Source: an uncultured Bacilli bacterium (GTDB lineage Bacteria > Bacillota_I > Bacilli_A > RF39 > UBA660). Taken from it: a stretch of DNA of 16,218 bases. Below are positions 1-6,129 of the stretch, one piece after another. The stretch is taken from assembly GCA_947631885.1 (NCBI GenBank), contig CANRMZ010000009.1, positions 1 through 16,218 on the forward strand, given 5' to 3'. The number at the start of each line of letters is the position of its first letter. Position 1 is the stretch's first letter. The position numbers were made by a program, and so were the translations under genes. The notes beneath the pieces are model-generated. The model saw only the letters and a program-made list of their open reading frames with translations, searched no databases and was not told the DNA's origin.

Positions 1-22
1 TTTACAAAAATTATAAATTTGT

Positions 23-62
23 TTTCAAAAGAAAACCCTACATTTTTTCAAATGTGGGGTTT
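23..62 (-). terminator. Rho-independent terminator after the GNAT-like gene
   Basis: A 12-bp stem pairs 33-44 with 51-62, with one G-T pair and a 6-base loop. On the minus strand it is followed by a T-rich tail (TTTTCTTTT). It lies about 17 bases beyond the stop of the gene ending at 79 and closes that single-gene transcript. Confidence 0.85.
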
Positions 63-74
63 GTCTACACTCTG

Positions 75-96
75 AGGACTACTCTCTGGTAGTCCT
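75..96 (-). other. Hairpin overlapping a stop codon
   Basis: Perfect 8-bp inverted repeat AGGACTAC / GTAGTCCT with a 6-base loop. It spans the last codons and the TAG stop (79-81) of the GNAT-like gene. No T-run follows on the minus strand, so it is not a terminator alone. It sits just before the real terminator at 33-62 and may protect the mRNA 3' end or pause polymerase. Confidence 0.5.
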
Positions 97-651
97 TATT
101 TCTTTTATTGGTTTTTCATACATATATGTAATTCTGCTGGCATCATTTTCTGTTGAAAGTGGGTGGAAACCTAATTCAGCAAGAGCTATTTGTAACTCTT
201 TATCCCAAGTTCCTGCTTCAAAGTCTAAAGCATCTAGTCCAAGATAAGATGCTGAAATTTGGTTTTCGATAATACCTATTACTTCTTTTAAAGTATCGGT
301 TCTATTATCTTTTATATCATTAGGTAAAACCACTTCGGCTACACAAGCAATTGAAGCTCCTTCAATATTTATAAATCTAACTCTAAAATAAGCTACTGCT
401 TTGCCTTCGCTATCTCTAATACTAATTATCTTAAGGCCGTTTCCATTAGAAGCAGCAATAGTATCTCTAGTAAGACTATAAGCTTGATCTAAAGCAGCTA
501 AAGGTTTTGAATCATAACGACGATTAAAAACTGCTACTCTAGCCATTCCAGTAATAAGACTTGATCCATATAAACGAGTATAATATTCAAAATAACCTGG
601 GAAAACAGAATCCATATCATCTTGATTTATTGCGCTAAAATTATAATCCAT
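79..651 (-). CDS. GNAT-fold-like protein (tentative N-acetyltransferase)
   Basis: A 190-residue soluble protein with no signal peptide or membrane segment. The start at 651 (MDYNFS) is chosen because GGAGG (659-663) ends 7 bases before it; an in-frame ATG at 675 lies upstream of this site and has none. The arrangement recalls GNAT enzymes: a helical N-terminal half, then strands around KIISIRDSEGKAVAYFRVRF, then a VAEVVLP strand. The C-terminal ELGFHPL...ITYMYEKPI resembles the last helix and strands of a GNAT domain. The acetyl-CoA-binding Q/RxxGxG/A signature is not visible, so acetyl-CoA binding or substrate cannot be claimed. The gene is monocistronic, with its own promoter and terminator. 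It could instead be an unrelated alpha/beta protein. Confidence 0.7.
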   Translation of the reverse strand: MDYNFSAINQDDMDSVFPGYFEYYTRLYGSSLITGMARVAVFNRRYDSKPLAALDQAYSLTRDTIAASNGNGLKIISIRDSEGKAVAYFRVRFINIEGASIACVAEVVLPNDIKDNRTDTLKEVIGIIENQISASYLGLDALDFEAGTWDKELQIALAELGFHPLSTENDASRITYMYEKPIKEIRTTRE

Positions 652-678
652 AATTTGGCCTCCTTTTTTATGCATTAT

Positions 679-707
679 ATTGTAACATAATTTTATACAA
701 AACCCAA
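679..707 (-). promoter_or_regulatory. Promoter of the GNAT-like gene
   Basis: The -10 is TACAAT (679-684) preceded by TGT, an extended -10. TTGGGT at 702-707, 17 bp upstream, is a possible -35. This hexamer overlaps the end of the T-tract of the upstream terminator, so the two transcription units abut without spare DNA. Confidence 0.6.
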
Positions 708-732
708 GAAAAAAGAACCTATTTTAGGTTCT
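706..732 (-). terminator. Rho-independent terminator of the acyl-CoA-synthetase-like gene
   Basis: Stem AGAACCTA / TAGGTTCT (732-725 with 721-714, 8 bp, 3-base loop), followed on the minus strand by TTTTTTCTT. The stem includes two bases of the TAG stop codon (731-733) of the preceding gene. Confidence 0.88.
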
Positions 733-2449
733 ATCCTTCATCTTGTAATTTTTTAAAATCGATTTTACCAAGTTTAGTTTTAGGTAAAGATTTTCTAAAA
801 TCATATTTATATGGCCAAGCATATTTAGAAAGCCTTTTCTCACAATATTTTTTGATATTTTCTCTAAGAAGCGGTGTATCAAAATAATTATTCTTAAGAA
901 CAATACAAGCTTTGGCCACCTCAACTTTATATGGGTGAGGAATACCTACTACCGTACAAGAAAGTACTGCTTCATGAGATTCTATTATTTCTTCAATTTG
1001 GCTTGGATATACATTATAACCACTGGAAATAATCATTCTCTTAAGTCTTTGAGTATAATAAATCATTTTATCATTTGGATCTATATAGCCTATATCTCCT
1101 GTGTGAAGCCAAGTATAACCATCAGAGTGGATTTGTAGGGCATTATTAGTTTCTTCCTCATTATTTAAATAACCAAGCATAACAGTTGGTGAAGAAATAC
1201 ATATTTCGCCCTCGACACCATCTCTAACTTCTTTTTGGCTATATGGCTCACATATTTTAACATCAATCTGAGGACCCGGAATCCCAATACAACCAGCTTT
1301 ATCATTTATGCCAAGATTTACTACAGCGCCTGCTAAGCATTCGGTCATACCATAACCTTGGCTAACCTTACAATTGGCTCCATGTTCCTTTAAATAAATG
1401 TTGATCTTTTGCTGTAATTGGGCAGATAAACTATCGCCACCACTTACAATATATTTTAAACAAGATAAATCTAAATCTTTAACATTATTAGCTTGAGTTA
1501 GAGCTTCAAATAAGGTAGGAACTCCAAATACTAGATTTGGTTTATGCTTATTTAATAGCTTATCAAAAGTTTTAGCACTAAATTGAGGCACTAGTACACT
1601 TTCAACACCCATGCTGATTGGACAGTGAATAGAAAGGGCAAGACCAAAGCCATGGAATACTGGCATAATAGATAAGATCTTATCGCCAGGTACTACACCT
1701 TTCCAAAATGTTCCTGCTTGATAGAACATAGAAGCAAAATTACCATTAGAAAGAACTATACCTTTAGAAACACCTGTTGTACCACCACTTTGGAGTATAA
1801 CTGCTGGATTATCTCTAACATCACGATCTTTAATTATATTTCTATTTTCACTTCTTAAAGCAAGGAATTTTTTCCAGCTCATATACATCTCTTTATGTGG
1901 CTTTTTATATTTTCTTCCTGCAGTTAAATAGTATCCCACTTTCATGAAAAATGGCATAGAATTACCAGCACTTACCCCAATTATATTTTCTACTTTTGTA
2001 TCACTTAAATCGGCATTAACTTTATCATAAGAAGCATCAATAACGATGATATGTTTGCTTTCGGTATTTTTAAGGCAATTTTTAATTTCTTCACTGCTTG
2101 ATAAAGGATGAAGCATATTAGATACAGCTCCTACTTTAGAAACAGCATAAAAGGCAAATAAGGCTTCTGGGGTATTAGGCATTATAATCGTAATAATATC
2201 ATATCTTTTTACCCCAAGACTCATTAAAGAATCGGCAGTATCAGATATAATATCTAGCATTTGACCATAAGTAAAATGTTTACCGAAGTATTCTATAGCA
2301 TTATCATCAAGATGCATCTTAGCATAGTCTCTAAATATTTCATATATTGTTTTATTTAATACTTTAGTATGTCTTTCTTTCCAAGTATAATACTTACCCC
2401 AGCGAGTATAAGATTTTAACTTCCTTTTAACTTTACTAAATATAAACAT
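731..2449 (-). CDS. AMP-forming acyl-CoA synthetase-like protein (long-chain fatty acid ligase-like)
   Basis: A 572-residue member of the ANL superfamily, which activates a carboxylic acid with ATP to an acyl-adenylate and usually transfers it to CoA. Visible motifs (numbered from the chosen start) are: phosphate-binding loop LQSGGTTGVSKG (219-230), QGYGMTE (364-370), HTGDIGYID near 449-457, hinge RLKRMIISSGYNVYP (468-482) and C-terminal PKTKLGKIDF, whose Lys at about 562 is the adenylation lysine. Length and motif order fit long-chain fatty acyl-CoA ligases; the substrate is not readable from sequence. The start at 2449 is preferred: GGAGG (2454-2458) is 4 bases upstream, whereas the ATG at 2485 overlaps the promoter. 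It is a lone gene, with no acyl carrier protein or beta-oxidation genes nearby. Confidence 0.9.
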   Translation of the reverse strand: MFIFSKVKRKLKSYTRWGKYYTWKERHTKVLNKTIYEIFRDYAKMHLDDNAIEYFGKHFTYGQMLDIISDTADSLMSLGVKRYDIITIIMPNTPEALFAFYAVSKVGAVSNMLHPLSSSEEIKNCLKNTESKHIIVIDASYDKVNADLSDTKVENIIGVSAGNSMPFFMKVGYYLTAGRKYKKPHKEMYMSWKKFLALRSENRNIIKDRDVRDNPAVILQSGGTTGVSKGIVLSNGNFASMFYQAGTFWKGVVPGDKILSIMPVFHGFGLALSIHCPISMGVESVLVPQFSAKTFDKLLNKHKPNLVFGVPTLFEALTQANNVKDLDLSCLKYIVSGGDSLSAQLQQKINIYLKEHGANCKVSQGYGMTECLAGAVVNLGINDKAGCIGIPGPQIDVKICEPYSQKEVRDGVEGEICISSPTVMLGYLNNEEETNNALQIHSDGYTWLHTGDIGYIDPNDKMIYYTQRLKRMIISSGYNVYPSQIEEIIESHEAVLSCTVVGIPHPYKVEVAKACIVLKNNYFDTPLLRENIKKYCEKRLSKYAWPYKYDFRKSLPKTKLGKIDFKKLQDEG

Positions 2450-2475
2450 AAAGCCTCCATACCTACTTATAATAT

Positions 2476-2484
2476 ATTGTAGCA
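2476..2484 (-). promoter_or_regulatory. Extended -10 promoter of the acyl-CoA-synthetase-like gene
   Basis: TGC followed by TACAAT (2476-2481), about 27 bases before the chosen start, leaving a leader of about 20 nt. No good -35 is seen at 16-18 bp. The TG of this element is part of the alternative upstream ATG at 2483-2485, which argues against that ATG as the start. Confidence 0.5.
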
Positions 2485-2528
2485 TGAAAACAAGCTAATT
2501 TTTAAAATTAAAATAATAAAGATGTAAA

Positions 2529-2885
2529 CTAACCCCATATTATATTATTAAGAAAGATGCCTAAAGTATATGAAGTTATATTTAATATTAATGATAATAA
2601 AAATCCATTTATTTTTTTATATTTTAGAACTTTAAAATATATGAACCCTTCGCAAATAAAAGCTAGTATTTCTAAGATAATAGTGGAAATAATTTTTCCT
2701 TCAGTGCCATATAAAAGATTGGAGGTAAAAGAAACTGATACCACAATAGGGTTAGTAACTATATTAACCAAAATAACATTAAGCAAATCCTTTTTATCTC
2801 TAAGCCCTAATATTAAAGATACTATTAATTCAATAATAATAGTACATATTAGTGATACACCCATGATAGGCAATATTATCTTCAT
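2529..2885 (-). CDS. Small four-TM membrane protein with TNP motif
   Basis: A 118-residue, very hydrophobic protein with four predicted membrane helices at about 4-27, 35-56, 64-86 and 93-115. Polar residues lie inside the helices: Glu19, Asn41 and TNP (44-46) in helix 2, Glu72 and Glu79 in helix 3, and Asn102 in helix 4. No enzyme motif is seen. From memory, not verified, this pattern matches the C-terminal membrane half of a clostridial envelope family whose secreted N-terminal half begins 'ADMGP'. The next gene upstream encodes a secreted protein beginning 'ADMGAP', which supports a functional link. The ribosome site is weak (GGTGA, 2891-2895). The gene has its own extended -10 promoter, although it lies only 49 bases after the ADMGAP gene. 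Function unknown. Confidence 0.75.
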   Translation of the reverse strand: MKIILPIMGVSLICTIIIELIVSLILGLRDKKDLLNVILVNIVTNPIVVSVSFTSNLLYGTEGKIISTIILEILAFICEGFIYFKVLKYKKINGFLLSLILNITSYTLGIFLNNIIWG

Positions 2886-2900
2886 ATTTTCACCATTTTG

Positions 2901-2909
2901 ATTATACCA
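2901..2909 (-). promoter_or_regulatory. Extended -10 promoter of the four-TM gene
   Basis: TGG followed by a perfect TATAAT (2901-2906), right after the T-tract of the upstream terminator. No -35 is visible. The leader would be only about 8 nt. The stretch TATTTTGGTATAATCA is identical to that in front of the tRNA-Cys gene on the other strand (5246-5262 region). Confidence 0.45.
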
Positions 2910-2910
2910 A

Positions 2911-2932
2911 AATAAAAAGGGTTTAGCACCCT
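2911..2932 (-). terminator. Rho-independent terminator of the ADMGAP/SH3 gene
   Basis: Short stem AGGGT / ACCCT (5 bp, 5-base loop, 2918-2932) followed on the minus strand by TTTTTATTTT. It lies 3 bases after the stop of the upstream gene. The short stem suggests it may be leaky, which would allow read-through into the four-TM gene. Confidence 0.6.
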
Positions 2933-2934
2933 CA

Positions 2935-4440
2935 TTATTTTTTTGATTTAGACTTTGTTGTAGTTTTTGTTTTTGCTTTAGCTTCAGCTTCTTGAATAGC
3001 TTGTTTCTTTTTCTTGCTCTTGTTAATACTAACGATGATTACGGCTACTACAACAGAAATAGCAATCGCTAAGCCGATAGCAATTAAACAAGCCTTTAAA
3101 AGCACATTTTTAACTGCGCCCTCATTAGTATCTTCATCATTATCTAGTTTTTCTTTAGAAGTAGTTTTATCATCATTTATAACACCACTACAATTAGCTT
3201 TTTGTTTAGTACTATCATACGATAAATAAGTATTAGAATTTACCCAACCTTTAACACCATTATATTCAACATAAGCCCAATTAGTTCTATCATCATAATA
3301 TGAATAGATAATCTCAAGTTTTTCATCTTGAGGTATAGTACCCAAAACTTTAGATGTTTCAGATATATCCTCGTATAAAGGAGCTTCTTTTCTTGTACGA
3401 TAAACACTTATATACGAATAGCCATAAGCAATGGAAATCACAGCATCATAATCTTCTTCAGGAGTTTCAATAGCTATCCAAGCTTCTTTATTATCATATT
3501 TAACTTTATTCCAATAATAATCGCCTTCACGATAAGAATAAATGGACGTTACATTAGTTCCAGCTTTTATAACCTCATCCGTTTTTGATGACACATCGCC
3601 AAAAGTACTATAGATATTAACGTCTTTCATAACAATACCTTCAGTACATTTATCTTCGATTATAATTCCGGAATCAGCAAAGCCACGGTAATCTACATAT
3701 GATAGCCAGCCTTCTTTATCCTTATACTTAATATGGATATATTCACCATGGCCTAAAGAAGTATGAAGGTCATAAGTTATTTCAGTTCCTTTAGGTATAT
3801 TAACTTCTACACCTTTATAGTCTGGGCTAGTAACATCATCTCTTGGATTAACTGCTAACTTAGTTATATTTTTAAGCATTAATACTTTATTATTTTCTTT
3901 TATAGGGCTAGCAACTGCTAATTTAACATCCGAGTACATTTCGGCAGGGCCATAGAAATAAATCCAACCTTTAGTACCTTTATACTCAACATAAGCCCAC
4001 ATTTCATCATAATAATTATATGTAAGAGTTGTGCCAACAGGAATCATATCATCTGATGCCTTACCGTAAATTACAGATGGTCCTTTATAAAGATATGCCC
4101 CTTCTTTAAAAACATATAATTCTTTCTTGCCTTCATTATTAAATTGACTTAAATCTATATCAGTTGTATATATTTTGGCATCACTTAGTTTTATTTCACC
4201 ATATATGCCATCATATTCAACAGAAGCATATAACTCGCCATCCATTTCGTATTCATAATTAACGGTTATTCTTGTATCAAACGGAATAGTGGTTTTTCTT
4301 TTGCCTGTACCAATACTAACTCCATTAGGATTAGTAATTATAACATCATATTTTGTCGTATTCGGAGCACCCATATCCGCTAGGGCTACAACCGGCATAA
4401 AACAAATAATTAGTAATACTGTTAATAAAAATCTTTTCAC
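2935..4440 (-). CDS. Secreted, membrane-anchored protein with five SH3b-like repeats and ADMGAP N-terminus
   Basis: A 501-residue envelope protein. A signal peptide (1-21, cleavage after ALA) leaves a mature N-terminus DMGAP. About five bacterial SH3-like repeats follow at roughly 31-88, 107-165, 184-250, 263-326 and 345-405. They are marked by 'W/AYVEYxGxKGWI'-type ends, for example AYVEYKGTKGWI (149-160) and AYVEYNGVKGWV (389-400). An acidic linker (about 411-445) leads to one membrane helix (446-472) and a Lys/Thr-rich cytoplasmic tail (473-501). SH3b domains commonly bind peptidoglycan or peptides, so a cell-wall contact role is inferred. No catalytic domain is seen. The start is GTG at 4438-4440, preceded by GAGG 9 bases upstream. 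The four-TM gene follows 49 bases downstream. Confidence 0.85.
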   Translation of the reverse strand: MKRFLLTVLLIICFMPVVALADMGAPNTTKYDVIITNPNGVSIGTGKRKTTIPFDTRITVNYEYEMDGELYASVEYDGIYGEIKLSDAKIYTTDIDLSQFNNEGKKELYVFKEGAYLYKGPSVIYGKASDDMIPVGTTLTYNYYDEMWAYVEYKGTKGWIYFYGPAEMYSDVKLAVASPIKENNKVLMLKNITKLAVNPRDDVTSPDYKGVEVNIPKGTEITYDLHTSLGHGEYIHIKYKDKEGWLSYVDYRGFADSGIIIEDKCTEGIVMKDVNIYSTFGDVSSKTDEVIKAGTNVTSIYSYREGDYYWNKVKYDNKEAWIAIETPEEDYDAVISIAYGYSYISVYRTRKEAPLYEDISETSKVLGTIPQDEKLEIIYSYYDDRTNWAYVEYNGVKGWVNSNTYLSYDSTKQKANCSGVINDDKTTSKEKLDNDEDTNEGAVKNVLLKACLIAIGLAIAISVVVAVIIVSINKSKKKKQAIQEAEAKAKTKTTTKSKSKK

Positions 4441-4467
4441 TTTGCACTACCTCTTTTCTTCTTATAA

Positions 4468-4476
4468 ATTATATCA
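4468..4476 (-). promoter_or_regulatory. Extended -10 promoter of the ADMGAP/SH3 gene
   Basis: TGA followed by a perfect TATAAT (4468-4473), 27 bases before the GTG start. There is only a poor TTTATT at -35. It lies in the 59-base gap after the gene that ends at 4500, for which no terminator is visible. Confidence 0.5.
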
Positions 4477-4499
4477 AAATGGCTTTTAAAAATAAATGT

Positions 4500-5171
4500 T
4501 TAGGTTGTAATAACTAATGCTTTAATTTGCACTATAGCATGCTTATATTTACCATTTATAGTTACTAAATATTCTGAAGGCGTTGAAACATACTGAGTTA
4601 TATCATTAATAAAAATACCTTCATATACTGTCTTTTCATTATAACTATCCAATATCGTTAATTTGGTATATTTAGTTTCAGTATTTTCAACAAAAGAAAC
4701 CTCTAAATTGGTATGACCATGGCAAAAGCTACGCTTTTCTTTTTTATTGAATTTATAATAACAATATGATCCTGTAATATTTAATAAATATTTATCGCTT
4801 TTCTCTAATTCAATATGTTGACTATCATAACCATGACGATTGTAATAATAAGTATTATGACTTTCCGCTTTTAGCACCAAAGGAATTATTGTATTTTTAT
4901 AATCGGTAGTAACCTCAGTAGCTAGAATAGTATCATTTACTGAAACATCATAACGAATATCTAAAAAGTCTTTGTTCTTAAGCGTTATTCCACCCCAAAG
5001 TGCTATTACAAAATATATAAAAATAATAATTACTAAAACAGGCAAAAACTTATTTATAATATAAATAACTCGACTTTTATTTGTTTCAAAAGATTCTGAC
5101 ATCATCTTATCATTTTCATTATCAACAAAATCATTTATCATATCTTGCTTTTTTCTATAAAATAATTTCAT
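4500..5171 (-). CDS. Unknown single-TM extracytoplasmic protein
   Basis: I do not recognise this 223-residue protein. A charged cytoplasmic N-terminus (1-36) is followed by one membrane helix (about 38-60). The remaining 160 residues, beta-rich and Tyr/Thr-rich, would lie outside the cell. There are two Cys about 12 residues apart (in SYCYYKF and RSFCHGH) and several His in that region (HGYDSQH, CHGH), which could form a disulfide or bind metal; this is speculation. The ribosome site is AAAGGTG and the start is ATG at 5169-5171. It may be co-transcribed with the ADMGAP/SH3 gene, since no terminator separates them, but that gene also has its own promoter. Confidence 0.7.
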   Translation of the reverse strand: MKLFYRKKQDMINDFVDNENDKMMSESFETNKSRVIYIINKFLPVLVIIIFIYFVIALWGGITLKNKDFLDIRYDVSVNDTILATEVTTDYKNTIIPLVLKAESHNTYYYNRHGYDSQHIELEKSDKYLLNITGSYCYYKFNKKEKRSFCHGHTNLEVSFVENTETKYTKLTILDSYNEKTVYEGIFINDITQYVSTPSEYLVTINGKYKHAIVQIKALVITT

Positions 5172-5193
5172 ATGACACCTTTATTATAATTTA

Positions 5194-5202
5194 ATAATAA
5201 CA
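5194..5202 (-). promoter_or_regulatory. Extended -10 promoter candidate for the single-TM protein
   Basis: TGT followed by TATTAT (5194-5199), placing a leader of about 18 nt before the start at 5171. A nearer TATAAT at about 5183-5188 would leave no room for the ribosome site and was set aside. Confidence 0.35.
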
Positions 5203-5232
5203 TACTAGATAATTAAATAAAATGCATTTTAA

Positions 5233-5261
5233 TTGAAAATTAGAATATATTTTGGTATAAT
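5233..5261 (+). promoter_or_regulatory. Promoter of tRNA-Cys
   Basis: Near-ideal plus-strand promoter: TTGAAA (5233-5238), a 17-bp spacer, and TATAAT (5256-5261) with an extended TGG just before it. The tRNA begins 15 bases after the -10. It is the only strong plus-strand promoter seen, and the only one here with both a good -35 and an extended -10. Confidence 0.85.
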
Positions 5262-5276
5262 CAGTTTGTTAGTCAC

Positions 5277-5351
5277 GGAACCGTAGCCAAGTGGCTAAGG
5301 CGTGGGTCTGCAACACCCTGATCGCCAGTTCGAATCTGGCCGGTTCCTCCA
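5277..5351 (+). tRNA. tRNA-Cys (GCA anticodon)
   Basis: A 75-base gene with CCA encoded. The acceptor arm GGAACCG (5277-5283) pairs fully with CGGTTCC (5341-5347), with discriminator T and CCA at 5349-5351. D-arm stem is GCC/GGC. The anticodon loop CTGCAAC (5308-5314) carries GCA at 5310-5312. The T-arm GCCAG / CTGGC encloses the standard TTCGAAT loop. The outermost anticodon-stem pair (27-43) appears to be a T-T mismatch, leaving four pairs. It is the only plus-strand gene in the window and stands alone. Confidence 0.95.
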
Positions 5352-5392
5352 TTTACGAATCCGCTCGTATCTTCCGAGCATTAACATATATT

Positions 5393-5420
5393 TCATCTCT
5401 ATTTAGAGATGATTTTTATT
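5393..5420 (+). terminator. Rho-independent terminator of tRNA-Cys
   Basis: Stem TCATCTCT (5393-5400) / AGAGATGA (5405-5412), 4-base loop, then TTTTTATTT on the plus strand. It overlaps the stop codon (5416-5418) of the convergent acetyltransferase gene. The minus-strand tail is not T-rich, so it is mainly a plus-strand terminator. Confidence 0.8.
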
Positions 5421-6015
5421 TGTTTAAAGATAACCACTCTTCTTTAGTAAGAATATATGAATAGTCTTCTACGGGTTCATCCAAAAAGGTATATTGAACC
5501 ATTTTTGTTTTGTCTTGCCTAATAAATCCTAGTCTATCCATTATCCTCCATGAAGCAGGATTTACAATAGCTGCTCCTGTTCTAATTTCGCTTATATCAA
5601 CTTCATTAAACATATAGTTAATCATTGCTTTTGCTGCTTCTGTAGCATAGCCATTTCCTTGATAGACAGGATCTATTAGCCAGCCTACTCCTCTTATACT
5701 AGGATCGGTTATATTAGAATCTTCATCATGGCCTTCATGGCATGAAATTCTTCCTATGCATTCACCTGTTTCTTTTAAGAAAATACTCCACCTAAATGTA
5801 TTAGAATCATTCGCATGTTTCATATCCATTTTATAGTATTCCTCTTGTTTGTTCCAATCTAACAGATTATTTCTATACTTTGAAGGTACTGTTAAAAAAT
5901 ATTTGTTTACCTCCGGCATCATCAAAATTTCCCATAATCTTTTTTGTTCATTCATAGTTTGTGCCTTTAATAATAATCTACTAGTTTCTATTTGCTTACT
6001 TCCTAAATATTTCAT
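5416..6015 (-). CDS. GNAT N-acetyltransferase, RimJ/RimL type
   Basis: A 199-residue soluble enzyme of the Acetyltransf_3 type, expected to move an acetyl group from acetyl-CoA to an amine such as a protein N-terminus or a small molecule. It opens with IETSRLLLKAQT (9-20), the usual RimL-like first strand. It then shows ECIGRIS (85-91), motif A with WLIDPVYQGNGYATEA (112-127; acetyl-CoA loop Q119-G-N-G-Y-A) and motif B AAIVNPASWRIMDRLGF (148-164). Length is normal for the family. The start at 6015 has AGAGGTGA eight bases upstream. It is monocistronic and convergent with tRNA-Cys. The substrate is not predictable, and a role in ribosomal protein modification is not supported by context. Confidence 0.92.
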   Translation of the reverse strand: MKYLGSKQIETSRLLLKAQTMNEQKRLWEILMMPEVNKYFLTVPSKYRNNLLDWNKQEEYYKMDMKHANDSNTFRWSIFLKETGECIGRISCHEGHDEDSNITDPSIRGVGWLIDPVYQGNGYATEAAKAMINYMFNEVDISEIRTGAAIVNPASWRIMDRLGFIRQDKTKMVQYTFLDEPVEDYSYILTKEEWLSLNK

Positions 6016-6037
6016 TTATCAAGTCACCTCTTAATGT

Positions 6038-6046
6038 ATTATAGCA
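6038..6046 (-). promoter_or_regulatory. Extended -10 promoter of the RimL-type gene
   Basis: TGC followed by a perfect TATAAT (6038-6043), 22 bases before the start. No recognisable -35 at 16-18 bp. Confidence 0.55.
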
Positions 6047-6076
6047 TAGTGTTCATTAAGACACTCTACAATTAGG

Positions 6077-6110
6077 AAAAAAACAAATCCAAACTTTATA
6101 GAAGTTTGGA
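6077..6110 (-). terminator. Rho-independent terminator of the five-TM/Ig gene
   Basis: A 9-bp perfect stem TCCAAACTT / AAGTTTGGA (6088-6096 with 6102-6110, 5-base loop), followed on the minus strand by TTTGTTTTTTT. It lies about 20 bases beyond the stop at 6130. Confidence 0.9.
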
Positions 6111-6129
6111 CTTTTAAAGTATAAATATA

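Noticed and set aside
935..1138. Plus-strand open frame of 67 codons inside the acyl-CoA-synthetase-like gene; similar plus-strand frames at 2557-2901, 3014-3229, 4289-4489 and 5849-6034, and a second minus-strand frame at 724-924
   Set aside because: All lie inside or largely across well-supported minus-strand genes, lack ribosome sites and have composition typical of antisense or out-of-frame reading.
2486..2528. AT-rich palindrome near TAATTTTAAAAATTA as terminator of the four-TM gene
   Set aside because: The stem has no G-C pairs and no distinct T-run after it, so it is not convincing as a terminator.
4441..4499. Terminator between the single-TM gene and the ADMGAP/SH3 gene
   Set aside because: No inverted repeat followed by a T-run was found; the two genes may be partly co-transcribed.
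5363..5379. Small hairpin GCTCG / CGAGC just after tRNA-Cys
   Set aside because: Only five base pairs with no T-run after it. The real terminator is the hairpin at 5393-5412. It may be a processing feature but nothing supports that.
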